In this document: positions 1 to 8,017 of the stretch, one piece after another
Layout: each line of letters begins with the position of its first letter
Numbering within the stretch: the first letter of the stretch is position 1
Origin: an uncultured Gluconobacter sp.
GTDB lineage: Bacteria > Pseudomonadota > Alphaproteobacteria > Acetobacterales > Acetobacteraceae
Length of the DNA stretch: 23,013 nucleotides
Reading direction: 5' to 3'
Assembly: GCA_937880175.1 (NCBI GenBank)
Contig: CALFLO010000143.1
Span: 1-23,013, forward strand
Position numbers and translations under genes: made by a program
Notes under the pieces: generated by a model
What the model was told of the DNA's origin: nothing
Database searches by the model: none
The model's input: the letters and a program-made list of their open reading frames with translations, nothing else

Positions 1-2
1 TG

Positions 3-86
3 TGCATTGCTGCAATCAGTCCCCTTCGCCAGCGCCTGCTTGATGACATGGCGGTCCGGCGGTTCCCCACAAGCCCTAGTAGCTGA
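3..86 (+). pseudogene. possible N-terminal remnant of a tyrosine recombinase/integrase
   Basis: Frame 3 is open from the window edge to a TGA at 84-86. It reads through ISPLRQRLLDDMAVRRF and then PTSPSS before the stop. The first part resembles the N-terminal start of phage-type or IS91-associated integrases (S-P-L-R-Q-R-x-x-x-D-M). The similarity appears to end after RRF, just where the 3' end of the multicopper oxidase gene is reached on the other strand. No catalytic domain remains. The match is from memory of the family pattern, and the rest of the gene lies outside the window. Confidence 0.35.
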
Positions 87-1458
87 TCAGGCGCATGAAG
101 CCGTAATCCATGTGGATCTGCTGATGGCAGTGGAAGAGGGAGCGACCGGGGTTGTCGGCGCGGAAGTCTACGTCGAGTGATCCGTAGAGCGGGAGGACGA
201 CCGTGTCCTTGATGAGGCCGGCGACGGGGCGGCCGGAGATGGCGGTGATCTCGAAGCTATGCCGGTGTAGGTGAACGGGATGATCCTCGCGGCTGGCATT
301 GAGGAAGCGCAGGCGGTACCGGCGGCCTTTCGCGAGCTTCATGACGGGGGCGTCCTCGAAGGTCTGGCTGTTGATACGCCACTCGTCCATGCCATCCTTT
401 TTCAGGAACCGCTTGGAGATCACCATCGGGATGATCTCGTCGACCTCGGGCCGGGTGGCGGAGTCGGGGAGGGCGAAGCGGGTATAGTCCCAGTCATTGT
501 ACGCGGGGGCAAGCCAGCGTGCGGGGCCGTGTTGTCCGGCGTATTCGATGGCGAGGGCGAGACCTGAGGCGCGTTCGGCGTCGCTGGTGGCGCCGAGCAT
601 CCAGACGCCTGGGTTGTTCATCTCAACGATCGCATCGACGCGTTCGGCGACGCCCAGACGAATCACGTTGACGCTGGCCTGTGTCGGGACGGGGTTGCCG
701 TCCAGCGCGATGATACGGAATGTGTGGCCGGACAGGGCGATGGTGGTGTTCTGTGTGGCGCTGGCGTTGACGAAGCGGAAGCGCACGTGCTCTCCGGCCT
801 TCACGCGCAGGGGTTCGGCAGCGTTGAACAGGCGACCGTTGAAGGAGGCATGCTGGTAGCAGACCATCTGGTCGGAGACAGGAGCGCCCATGTCGCAGAG
901 TGCGCCGTTCCAGTGATGGACGGCGAGGAAGACCTCGCGGTCATAGGCGGCGGGGAAGCGTCCGTCGTTGATGTCGATGAAACCGAACTGGCCTGAGTAG
1001 CCGCCGGCGGCGAGGTCCTGTCCGGCCATGGCGTGGGTGTGGTACCAGCGTGTGCCGGAGGGGCCGGGCAGGAAACTGTAGGTTCCGGTCTCGCCTGGTG
1101 CGATCATGGGGGAGCCTTCCTCCATGGCGCCGTCCATCGGGCTGGGGATATGCAGCCCGTGCCAGTGGACGAGTTCGGGTTTCCTGCTCCGGTTGGTGAC
1201 GTGGATGACGGCGTGACGGGTAGGGTTGAGGCTCAGCAGCGGGCCGGGCACGGTGCCGTTATAGGTTGTTGTCGGGACGACGATGCCTGGCGCGAGCTCG
1301 AGCGATGTCTGCTCGATAATGAGCCTGACGGGCGGGTCGGGGTAGAGCAGGGCGGGCCTGTCCTCCGCGCGCAGGCGGACGGGCAGGGCTGCGGCACCTA
1401 GTGCGCCGGCCAGGGCTGCGGTCAGTGTCTGGCGGCGTGTTAGAGCATGGGCGTTCAT
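76..1458 (-). CDS. Tat-exported multicopper oxidase
   Basis: This 460-residue cupredoxin-type multicopper oxidase should oxidise a substrate at a type 1 copper and reduce O2 to water at a trinuclear centre. All four copper motifs are visible: HWHG at 98-101, WYHTH ending at H142, HPVHLH at 393-398, and HCHQQIH at 443-449 with a likely axial Met at 455. The N-terminus has a twin-arginine signal (TRRQTL at 7-12, followed by an Ala/Leu-rich core), so a folded periplasmic enzyme is expected. The length fits three-domain CueO/laccase-like enzymes, but no Met-rich copper-resistance insert is obvious. Its ATG overlaps the upstream flavoprotein stop by 4 bp (ATGA), indicating translational coupling in one operon. 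The substrate is unknown. Confidence 0.9.
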   Translation of the reverse strand: MNAHALTRRQTLTAALAGALGAAALPVRLRAEDRPALLYPDPPVRLIIEQTSLELAPGIVVPTTTYNGTVPGPLLSLNPTRHAVIHVTNRSRKPELVHWHGLHIPSPMDGAMEEGSPMIAPGETGTYSFLPGPSGTRWYHTHAMAGQDLAAGGYSGQFGFIDINDGRFPAAYDREVFLAVHHWNGALCDMGAPVSDQMVCYQHASFNGRLFNAAEPLRVKAGEHVRFRFVNASATQNTTIALSGHTFRIIALDGNPVPTQASVNVIRLGVAERVDAIVEMNNPGVWMLGATSDAERASGLALAIEYAGQHGPARWLAPAYNDWDYTRFALPDSATRPEVDEIIPMVISKRFLKKDGMDEWRINSQTFEDAPVMKLAKGRRYRLRFLNASREDHPVHLHRHSFEITAISGRPVAGLIKDTVVLPLYGSLDVDFRADNPGRSLFHCHQQIHMDYGFMRLISY

Positions 1459-3353
1459 TCTTTGTCTCTGCCTGTCTCGTCGAGTTCGTTGATGGCGCGC
1501 CAGGCCATGTCGATGGCAAGGGCGGTTGTGTCGGTGCCACCGGAATCGGTATTGGCGATCGTGATCCGGCCGAATTTCCTGCGGGCGCGAAGATGCGGGG
1601 GATCGCCTCCGTTTTTCAGGAAATCGTCATAGAGGGGCGAGTACCAATAGGAATAGCCATGCCCCCAGCGGTTAACGGTAATGCCGGTGATGTCACGTGC
1701 GGCGTCGAATCCGTAGGGGCCGAGTGCTGCGTTGAACTGTAGGCGCAGCTCGCGCTCGTAGGTCTCGAAGCTGGTTTCGTACATCTCGATACGTCCTGCG
1801 CGGAACTGGTCCTTTATCGGAAGGCCGGGTGCGCCATAGCCGCGCAGCAGTGAGACATGGGCAGGCTGGTCCGGTGAGGCGGAGTGCTGGTAGCCGCCGA
1901 CGGACACGGGTGGTTCCAGGATGATGGAGGCGTAGTAGGAGCCTGGAGCATTCATCAGGCAGGTGCCTGCCTTGTGGAAGGCTTTCCAGTCCCGCAGCCA
2001 GACATTTACCCACAGGTTGGGGGTGTGAACGTTGTAGTGCAGGGCGTCGCGCTGCTCGGCGGGCATATCGGGGCAGAGATAGGGGATGACGTGAAACCAG
2101 CAGGCCAAGACACAGGATTGTGCACGGACCTGGAACAGTTTTCGGTCCCGGATATAGGCGATTGTGACGCCGTCGCTCCCGTTACGGACATTGACGGCGG
2201 TCGAGTTGAGGCGGATGCGGACCGAGTTGTGATCCTGGTCCAGCGTGTCATATCGTACGCGGCGGGTCAGGGCGTCGGAGAGACCGTCGCAGTCGAGGGC
2301 GCCGGGGATGAGGTCGCGCACGATCATGCGCGCGATCGTGGCGTTACCTTCGGGGAAGTGGTATTCTGCGCTGCCCTTGCCGTGACGCGGGGGCTCGGGG
2401 AGGCCGAGGCCGACGAAACCGGGAAAGCCGAAGCGCTGGAATGCGGCCAATGCGGTTATAGCATCGAGCCCGCGCCCGCTGCCGAAGCTGCGGTCGCGCA
2501 GGTAGGTGCAGACCATGGGGTCACATCCGACCACGCCAATGAGGTAGTCGCGGTAGCTCATCAGGGCGAGCTTGCGCATCTTCTCGTCCTGCGACAGGCC
2601 GGGAAGGTAGTCCCGGCTGTCGTGGTACAGGCGGAAGAGATCCCTGCGAACACGCTCCGGCAGGGGGGCGTCACGCAGGAAAGCACTCCATCGGGCTTCG
2701 GCGTCCGGCGGTATTGTGGGATCGTAGAGGAAGGTAAAATCCGTCCATGGGGCAGGATCTTTCAGGAGCCTGTCCTGTCCGAAGGTCTTTCTGTCGAAGA
2801 AGACGGTCTGTCCCATGCCCAGGGATTCGTAGAAGCCGCGGGTGACGGTGGTTTGTGCGAGTTTTTCGACGTCGATGTCACAGACATCGAAAATCAGTTT
2901 CTGGGCCTTGGTTTTCGGGGAATAGATGTTGAAGGAGCCGCCATTGGCGATGCGAGTATCGCCGTCATGTGTGAACTCGTTGCGCTTGGCGTGCCCGCCG
3001 AAGTCATCGTGGTTGTCCAGGACGAGGATTTTTGCATCCCGGCCGTATTTCCGGCGGTAGAACCAAGCGGCGGAGAGGCCGCTTATGCCGCCACCGACGA
3101 TGACGAGGTCATAGACCCCGTCCACGGGTTCAGCCTGGGGGAGGGCGTCTGCCAGGTTTCCGTTGCGCAGGGCGTGGCCGGCACAGTAGGCGCGTGCGTA
3201 GCCGCTGCCCCGCATGCCTGTGAGGGCGGGAGGGTAGGTTGACTGGTGTTCGGCCCGTGCGTCGGAGCGGTCCTCGCGCGGGATGTCACAAGCGAGGCCG
3301 AGGGCGCGGTCCATGGCTGCGGAGCGCCCGCTCTGGTGTTCTGGGATGCTCAT
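1455..3353 (-). CDS. FAD-dependent oxidoreductase, spermidine-dehydrogenase-like
   Basis: This 632-residue flavoprotein has a Rossmann FAD site, DLVIVGGGISGLSAAW, with the GGGISG core at 87-92, followed by the acidic strand end VLDNHDDFGG. YPPALTGMRGS at 40-50, just before the FAD domain, resembles the block preceding the FAD domain in SpdH-type spermidine dehydrogenases, and the length is also typical of that group. Those enzymes normally start with a Tat signal. Here the matching region reads DRALGLACDIPREDRSD, with no twin arginine and no hydrophobic core, so the protein may be cytoplasmic. A GGAG sits 9 nt before the ATG. It lies 15 nt after the TonB receptor and overlaps the multicopper oxidase start. 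The substrate (a polyamine or another amine) is inference; flavoprotein identity is firm. Confidence 0.8.
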   Translation of the reverse strand: MSIPEHQSGRSAAMDRALGLACDIPREDRSDARAEHQSTYPPALTGMRGSGYARAYCAGHALRNGNLADALPQAEPVDGVYDLVIVGGGISGLSAAWFYRRKYGRDAKILVLDNHDDFGGHAKRNEFTHDGDTRIANGGSFNIYSPKTKAQKLIFDVCDIDVEKLAQTTVTRGFYESLGMGQTVFFDRKTFGQDRLLKDPAPWTDFTFLYDPTIPPDAEARWSAFLRDAPLPERVRRDLFRLYHDSRDYLPGLSQDEKMRKLALMSYRDYLIGVVGCDPMVCTYLRDRSFGSGRGLDAITALAAFQRFGFPGFVGLGLPEPPRHGKGSAEYHFPEGNATIARMIVRDLIPGALDCDGLSDALTRRVRYDTLDQDHNSVRIRLNSTAVNVRNGSDGVTIAYIRDRKLFQVRAQSCVLACWFHVIPYLCPDMPAEQRDALHYNVHTPNLWVNVWLRDWKAFHKAGTCLMNAPGSYYASIILEPPVSVGGYQHSASPDQPAHVSLLRGYGAPGLPIKDQFRAGRIEMYETSFETYERELRLQFNAALGPYGFDAARDITGITVNRWGHGYSYWYSPLYDDFLKNGGDPPHLRARRKFGRITIANTDSGGTDTTALAIDMAWRAINELDETGRDKE

Positions 3354-3368
3354 AGGCCGGCTCCGTGA

Positions 3369-5732
3369 TCAGAGGGAATAGTCGAGCGACAGATAATAGT
3401 ATCCGCCATTGAAACCGAGCTGCTGGGCGCTGGTATCATAGGGGACGACGCCGACATAGCTTGTGTTGAGCGGGATGCGTGAGGGGTATTCGTTGAATAA
3501 GTTGTTTGCGCCCAAGGCGACGTGCAGGCGTGATGTTGCCTGGTAACCCAGCAGGATGTTGGTCTGGAACTTGGGCTTACTGTACATCTGGTAGAAGACC
3601 GAGTTGGACCATGCGTTCGGGCCGGTCACGTACTGCAGCTGGTTAATGGTGTGTCCCCAGCGCATCTCGTGAATTGCGAAATCCCATTTTCCCTTGTGCC
3701 AAGATGCGCCGAAGATCAACTTGTTGCGCGGGAAGGCGGTGCTGAGATAGCCGATGCCCTGTGCGCTGAGCAGGGGGTTGTTGTTGGAATCAAGGTAGTC
3801 GCGTGTGACCTTGGTCTCGTTGAGATTGAGCGAGGCGTCCCATGAGACTTTTCCGAACTGTCCGAAATCGGTCTTGTATCCGGCGGTGATATTCACGCCG
3901 CGTGTCCTAGTGTTGGCACCATTCGAGAAGTACTGGACGGAGACGCTGTCGGGGGTGACGGTTGAGTCAACTTGGTAGCCTCCGGCCTCGAGTGCGCTGA
4001 TGGCGCGCTGGCCGTTATAGACGCCTCCCTCGACGATCCGGTGGGTGACGGTGATCTGGTAGGCGTCGACGGCGATATTCAACCTTGGCAGCGGGTTAAG
4101 CAGGAAACCTGCGCTGAAATTCATCGAGCGTTCGGGGACCAGAGGCTTGGAACCGAGGGCGCGGGCTGTGGCGGAGTTGACGGCGACAACGCCGTTGGCT
4201 CCAGTGGGGGTGGTGCTGAGGCTGGTGTAGTATTGCTCAGCGAGTGTGGGAGCTCGGAAGCCGTTGCTGATTCCACCGCGCAGGGCGAGATACTTGTTCA
4301 CGTCGTAGCGGGTCGAGACCTTGCCGGTCTCGGTGTTGCCGGCGTCGGTGTAGTGTTCGAAGCGGCCAGCGAAATCAATCTGCCAGTTCTTCAGCAGGCG
4401 TGTGGACAGGCCGATATAGCCGGCGGTGACGTCGCGGCTGGCACGGGTCTTGCTGAGCTGGTTGAGGCCGCTCTGTCCCTGGGGGCCGGAGCCGTAATAT
4501 GAGGCGGGGTCGCCGGGATTTACGTTATAGGCGTCGTTCCTGTATTGCGCGCCGATCGAGAAATTGACCGGGCCGGCCAGTAGGGGAACGTTGAATGCCT
4601 TGCGAATGCCGAAGTCGTTGGTCCATTGCCGGTTTGAGAATGTCATGACGTGGAAATGGGTCGGTGTATAGCCGGTATCGGCGTAGAGGGCGGTGTTGAC
4701 GGAATCATTTAGGTCGAAATGGGAGTGGTCCTCGCCGTAGCTGGTGCTGACATCCCAGTTCCAACCGTCGAGGATCTCGCCCTTGAAGCCCAGGGCCACG
4801 TTGAAATCGTCCTCGTCGAGGGAGCTGACGGGGCTGAAGCCGTTGGGATAGATTTCGGGCAGGGTTGAGCCTGTGCGGTAGTTCTGGAAGGACCATGCGG
4901 CGCGGTGGGCGTAGCTGGCGAAGGAATAGAACTCGACTCGGTCGGTAATTTTGTATCCCATGTTGTATCCGAGCGAAACCCGTGTTTCCTGCGGATTGCC
5001 GAAATATTCGTTGACTCTGGTTCCGGTGCGGGTGTCGGCATCGCCGCGGTTGGTGTGGTCCTGGTGCTTGAATTCGCCGTCGAGGTGGAAATAGCCGCGA
5101 TCACCGAGGCCGGTGCCCCAGCTGACAGTGTTGTCGGTCGTGAAGCCATCTCCTGCGTAGTAGCCGCCATTGACCGAGTGCATCTCAAGGCCGTGGGTGT
5201 TTTTCTTGAGGATGATGTTAACGACGCCTGCGATGGCATCCGAGCCGTAGAGTGCTGCTGCTCCGTCCTGCAGGATCTCGATGTGGTCGATGGATGACAT
5301 AGGAAACATGCCGAGATCGACAGGGGTTGTTCCGTTTTCCGGGCTTCCGGTGTCATCGGTCATGATCGAGGTGGAGTGGCGGCGCTTGCCGTTGATGAGG
5401 ATCAGGGTCTGGTCGGATGTGAGGCCGCGCAGGCTGATGGTTGAGGTCATGTTGGCGTTGCCCGATGTGACGCCGGGGCGCGTGATCGAGGGGTCGAGCT
5501 GGACCAGAGCGTCGCGCAGGTCGGGCTGTCCAGTGGATCTGAGCTGCTGGGCACTGACGACGGTTATGGGGCTGACGCTCTTCTTTGCGGTCTGGTGAGG
5601 GTCACGAGTTCCGGTGACGATCACCTGCTCGTCGGTGCTGGCTGTTGTGTCCGTGGCGGCGACGGCCGGGAGGGAGAGGGCAAGCGTTCCGGTTGCCATG
5701 GAGGTGACTGATGCAAGAAACATTCTACGCAT
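3369..5732 (-). CDS. TonB-dependent outer-membrane receptor
   Basis: This is a receptor for energised uptake of a ligand across the outer membrane. From the ATG at 5732 the protein has 787 residues. It begins MRRMFLASVTSMATGTLALS and has a Sec-type signal ending near PAVAA. A TonB-box-like EQVIVTGTR follows, then the plug domain (SPITVVSAQQL, LRDALVQLDPSI, TLILINGKRRHS, IEILQDGAAALYGSDAIAGV) and a long beta-barrel rich in aromatic residues, ending YLSLDYSL. The frame stays open upstream to a TTG at 5807, but that extension would bury the signal peptide and runs into the regulatory region. No strong ribosome site precedes 5732 or the ATG at 5723. It is the first gene of a minus-strand operon divergent from a LacI regulator, so transcriptional control by that regulator is likely. 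The ligand is not evident. Confidence 0.92.
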   Translation of the reverse strand: MRRMFLASVTSMATGTLALSLPAVAATDTTASTDEQVIVTGTRDPHQTAKKSVSPITVVSAQQLRSTGQPDLRDALVQLDPSITRPGVTSGNANMTSTISLRGLTSDQTLILINGKRRHSTSIMTDDTGSPENGTTPVDLGMFPMSSIDHIEILQDGAAALYGSDAIAGVVNIILKKNTHGLEMHSVNGGYYAGDGFTTDNTVSWGTGLGDRGYFHLDGEFKHQDHTNRGDADTRTGTRVNEYFGNPQETRVSLGYNMGYKITDRVEFYSFASYAHRAAWSFQNYRTGSTLPEIYPNGFSPVSSLDEDDFNVALGFKGEILDGWNWDVSTSYGEDHSHFDLNDSVNTALYADTGYTPTHFHVMTFSNRQWTNDFGIRKAFNVPLLAGPVNFSIGAQYRNDAYNVNPGDPASYYGSGPQGQSGLNQLSKTRASRDVTAGYIGLSTRLLKNWQIDFAGRFEHYTDAGNTETGKVSTRYDVNKYLALRGGISNGFRAPTLAEQYYTSLSTTPTGANGVVAVNSATARALGSKPLVPERSMNFSAGFLLNPLPRLNIAVDAYQITVTHRIVEGGVYNGQRAISALEAGGYQVDSTVTPDSVSVQYFSNGANTRTRGVNITAGYKTDFGQFGKVSWDASLNLNETKVTRDYLDSNNNPLLSAQGIGYLSTAFPRNKLIFGASWHKGKWDFAIHEMRWGHTINQLQYVTGPNAWSNSVFYQMYSKPKFQTNILLGYQATSRLHVALGANNLFNEYPSRIPLNTSYVGVVPYDTSAQQLGFNGGYYYLSLDYSL

Positions 5733-5777
5733 GGCAGGGAGGTTCTCGTTCGAGGCGGTTGGACGGATGGCTCGAGA

Positions 5778-5800
5778 ATCGATATTTCGTATCGATATCG
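5778..5800. promoter_or_regulatory. ATCGATAT direct/inverted repeats in the divergent promoter region
   Basis: ATCGATAT occurs at 5778-5785 and again at 5791-5798, 13 bp apart. CGATAT at 5780-5785 pairs with ATATCG at 5795-5800. The block lies between the TonB receptor start and the LacI-type palindrome, so it could be a second regulator site or part of the receptor leader. No function is assigned. Confidence 0.3.
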
Positions 5801-5809
5801 GAATCAATA

Positions 5810-5823
5810 TGATAACGTTCTCA
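5810..5823. promoter_or_regulatory. LacI-family operator palindrome
   Basis: TGATAACGTTCTCA is a 14-bp near-perfect palindrome centred on AACGTT, with one mismatched pair. LacI-family regulators commonly bind palindromes with a central CG, and AACGTT-centred operators are known for members controlling TonB receptors. It sits 78 bp upstream of the receptor start and 128 bp upstream of the likely regulator start. It could therefore repress the receptor operon and autoregulate the regulator. Confidence 0.6.
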
Positions 5824-5950
5824 CAGAGTCAACCATTACGGAGACGAACCATGTTTCGGGGGTTTGAACGTGTGCAGGCTGCCGGTGTGTGTTCGTCATG
5901 CGCGGGTTTTTTGGGGTATGCGTTTCCGTCTTGGTAACGGGAGGCGGAGT

Positions 5951-7054
5951 TTGGACGAGCACAGGGGCAGGCATGCGACAATTGTCGATGTGGCGCAGGC
6001 GGCGAATGTCAGCGTGGCGACGGCGGGGCGGGCGCTTGGCGGTTATGGCTATGTCAGCCTGGACACGAGGGAGGCGGTTTTGGCTGCGGCCCGCGCGCTC
6101 AACTACCAGAAGAACATTGCCGCGCAGTCCCTTATTTCGGGAAGTGCGAAGACATTCGGCATGATTGTCTCGGATCTCAGCTCCGAATTCTATTCAAACA
6201 TCATCAAGTCGGCTGTGAACTACTCGTTCCGGCACGGGTATTGCGTGCTGATCCATGACACGCATGAATCAGCGGAGATTGAGCGCGAGGCTGTTGCCAT
6301 TTTCCACCGGCACCGGGTGGACGGGATCATCATTGCGCCCGCGAGCATGCAGAGTCTGGGCCATTTGCGGGAGTTTGTTGCCGGTGGCGGCAGGGTTGTG
6401 CAGATCGACCGGCGGTTGCCAGGGCTGGCGGCTGACAGTGTGACGCTGGACAATGTGAGGACGGCTGCGACCTGTACGGCGAGGCTGTTGGAAGCAGGGC
6501 ATCGCAGGATCGCGTATATTGGCGAGATTGACGAGGTGAGGCCTGCGGATCTGGGGCGGGTTGTGGAGACGTATGCGGCGACAGGGCGGATGCGGAAGGG
6601 ATTTGCGCCGAGTTGCCAGCGGCTTGCGGGGTATCTGGAGGCTCACCGAGAGGCGGGAGTTCCGGTCTGTGCGGATCTGGTTGGGCGGACGGGGAACTAC
6701 AGATGGGAGGCGGCACGTGATGTGACACAGGCGGTTCTGTCGCATAGGCCAACGGGGCTGATGACGTCTGATGGGCTGATGACGATCGGTGCGCTTCGTG
6801 CGGTCCGGGAGGCGGGAATGCGCATTCCCGATGATATCTCGTTCCTGAGCTTTGATGATCTTGAGTGGCTGCAGCTTGTTGATCCGCCATTGTCTGCGGT
6901 GGCACAGCCTTGTGCGGAGATTGGAGAGGAGGCTGCACGTATCCTGATCGGGCAGATCCGCGGGGAGAAGGAGGCGCCCCGGACACGGCATGAGCATATC
7001 AGGCTGGCTGGCAGCATCATTGACCGGGGGTCGATACAGGTGATCGGGGGGTAG
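5951..7054 (+). CDS. LacI-family transcriptional regulator
   Basis: The protein has an N-terminal LacI helix-turn-helix (ATIVDVAQAANVSVATAGRA, then YVSLDTREAVLAAARALNYQKN) followed by a periplasmic-binding-protein-like ligand domain (GMIVSDLSSEFYSNII, VDGIIIAP, RRIAYIGEID, GLMTSDGLMTIGALRA, ISFLSFDDLEW). TTG at 5951 is preferred as start because GGGAGG lies 6 nt upstream (5939-5944) and it places the HTH near the N-terminus, giving 367 residues. An ATG at 5918 or the longer frame from 5864 would add residues unlike the family. An insertion of about 20 residues (VVETYAATGRMRKGFAPSCQ) sits between the IGEI and RLAGYLEA segments. It is divergent from the TonB receptor operon and is probably its sugar- or metabolite-responsive regulator. 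Confidence 0.9.
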   Translation: MDEHRGRHATIVDVAQAANVSVATAGRALGGYGYVSLDTREAVLAAARALNYQKNIAAQSLISGSAKTFGMIVSDLSSEFYSNIIKSAVNYSFRHGYCVLIHDTHESAEIEREAVAIFHRHRVDGIIIAPASMQSLGHLREFVAGGGRVVQIDRRLPGLAADSVTLDNVRTAATCTARLLEAGHRRIAYIGEIDEVRPADLGRVVETYAATGRMRKGFAPSCQRLAGYLEAHREAGVPVCADLVGRTGNYRWEAARDVTQAVLSHRPTGLMTSDGLMTIGALRAVREAGMRIPDDISFLSFDDLEWLQLVDPPLSAVAQPCAEIGEEAARILIGQIRGEKEAPRTRHEHIRLAGSIIDRGSIQVIGG

Positions 7055-7103
7055 GGTGCGAGATTGCCGCTGCTGGGGCGCATGGCGAGGTTTGAGGGAT
7101 GGT

Positions 7104-7173
7104 GTGTCAGGGCAGAACGCTTGGTGTTAACATGATATCCCAACGTGGTAGCAATATGCGTTTTTCCTGACAC
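7104..7173. repeat. 8-bp perfect inverted repeat bounding 70 bp
   Basis: GTGTCAGG at 7104-7111 pairs with CCTGACAC at 7166-7173. The similarity extends inward: GTGTCAGGGCAGAACGC on one side, GTGTCAGGAAAAACGC on the other. It lies between the LacI gene and the accessory block, so it may be a remnant of an element end, a small non-autonomous element or a long-looped terminator. There is no coding capacity inside. Confidence 0.35.
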
Positions 7174-7208
7174 GTCATCTACTGCTGTCGGCTTTTATCC
7201 CCTGAAGA

Positions 7209-7880
7209 CTATTCCTGTTGTGCCGGAACGGTGATGCTACAGGGTTTCTGAATTTTTTCCTGACCCGATGCCGCTTTCTGGCAGGCTGCGATCCTGTCTC
7301 TGTTGGCCTCAACCAGCTGGCTGTCCTCACGTACACGTTGCCAGCCTTCAGGATTACTGACCGCCATCATCATGGCCCCAGAGTTCCAGCGATCTTTCTC
7401 CCCAACAATAAAGGATGCCACTCGCGTCCCGACAGAAGATGGCAGGAGATACGCCAAAACAGGCGACAACCCGATCCCTGCAACAAGACAGGCAAGCCCC
7501 ACCCCTAACAGCCACCAGTTCTGACGATCCTGCTGACGGGACTGACCAATGATATTGGCAAGAACCCGACGTTCCCCCTGAACCTCACCTATCGCTTTCT
7601 GAAACGCTGTCTGCATCTCCTGACTGGCAGAAATCCCGGCCTGACGAATCCCTTGCCCATACGCCTGGGGCGTCATCTTCAGCGTCGGATTGGCCTCGAT
7701 CGCCTCCATTCGTGCACCGACTGCATTCATGGCCTTCACGACACGGGCCAGATCCTCCGTGTAATCCGGGGGCCGATTGTCCCGCCACGCCTGCGGCAAC
7801 GCTTCCACGCTCCGCCGGAGTACCGTCATTTCGGCGCACAGGTCCTCAAACGCGCGCGCTGCTGGATCTGTCTCGGACAT
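7209..7880 (-). CDS. DUF6118-like membrane-anchored protein
   Basis: This 223-residue protein of unknown function resembles the DUF6118 family found on alphaproteobacterial plasmids (PAARAFEDLCAEMTVLRRSV, ALPQAWRDNRPPDYTEDLAR, LKMTPQAYGQGIRQAG). The N-terminal half is helical and charged, probably coiled. One transmembrane segment spans about 122-146 (WWLLGVGLACLVAGIG onwards), followed by a roughly 75-residue tail. ATG at 7880 is chosen because it overlaps the preceding stop (TGATG) and has a G-rich stretch upstream; a GTG at 7895 is the alternative. Family assignment is by recalled pattern; no biochemical role is known to me. Confidence 0.7.
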   Translation of the reverse strand: MSETDPAARAFEDLCAEMTVLRRSVEALPQAWRDNRPPDYTEDLARVVKAMNAVGARMEAIEANPTLKMTPQAYGQGIRQAGISASQEMQTAFQKAIGEVQGERRVLANIIGQSRQQDRQNWWLLGVGLACLVAGIGLSPVLAYLLPSSVGTRVASFIVGEKDRWNSGAMMMAVSNPEGWQRVREDSQLVEANRDRIAACQKAASGQEKIQKPCSITVPAQQE

Positions 7881-8017
7881 CAGATATCCCCCCACAGATT
7901 GAAAACCCGCACACCAGCCGCCTCGAAAGGCGACACGTCGTGGCTGGCCAGAACACGCTGCTCCGGGACGGGCCTCCTCGTCTCCATGATCACGTTGGTA
8001 TCAAGCAGCAGGATCAT
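7880..8017 (-). pseudogene. internally deleted PIN-domain (VapC/FitB-like) toxin
   Basis: A 45-residue ORF begins MILLLDTNVIMETRRPVPEQ, the standard PIN-domain N-terminus with the first catalytic Asp at residue 6. It continues directly into RVLASHDVSPFEAAGVRVFN and ends LWGDI, which looks like the C-terminal end of a FitB/VapC toxin. The central ~80-90 residues, with the other acidic residues, are missing, yet the frame is intact. It overlaps the small upstream ORF by ATGA and the DUF6118-like start by TGATG. It is predicted to be inactive as a nuclease; the reading frame may persist for translational coupling. Confidence 0.65.

Noticed and set aside
1884..3242. 452-codon plus-strand open frame
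   Set aside because: It is antisense to the well-supported FAD oxidoreductase, lacks family motifs, and is explained by high-GC codon bias.
5733..5807. TTG-initiated N-terminal extension of the TonB receptor
   Set aside because: It would put 25 polar residues before the signal peptide and overlap the regulatory repeats.
6269..6997. 242-codon minus-strand frame inside the LacI gene
   Set aside because: Shadow frame with biased composition opposite a clear LacI-family protein.
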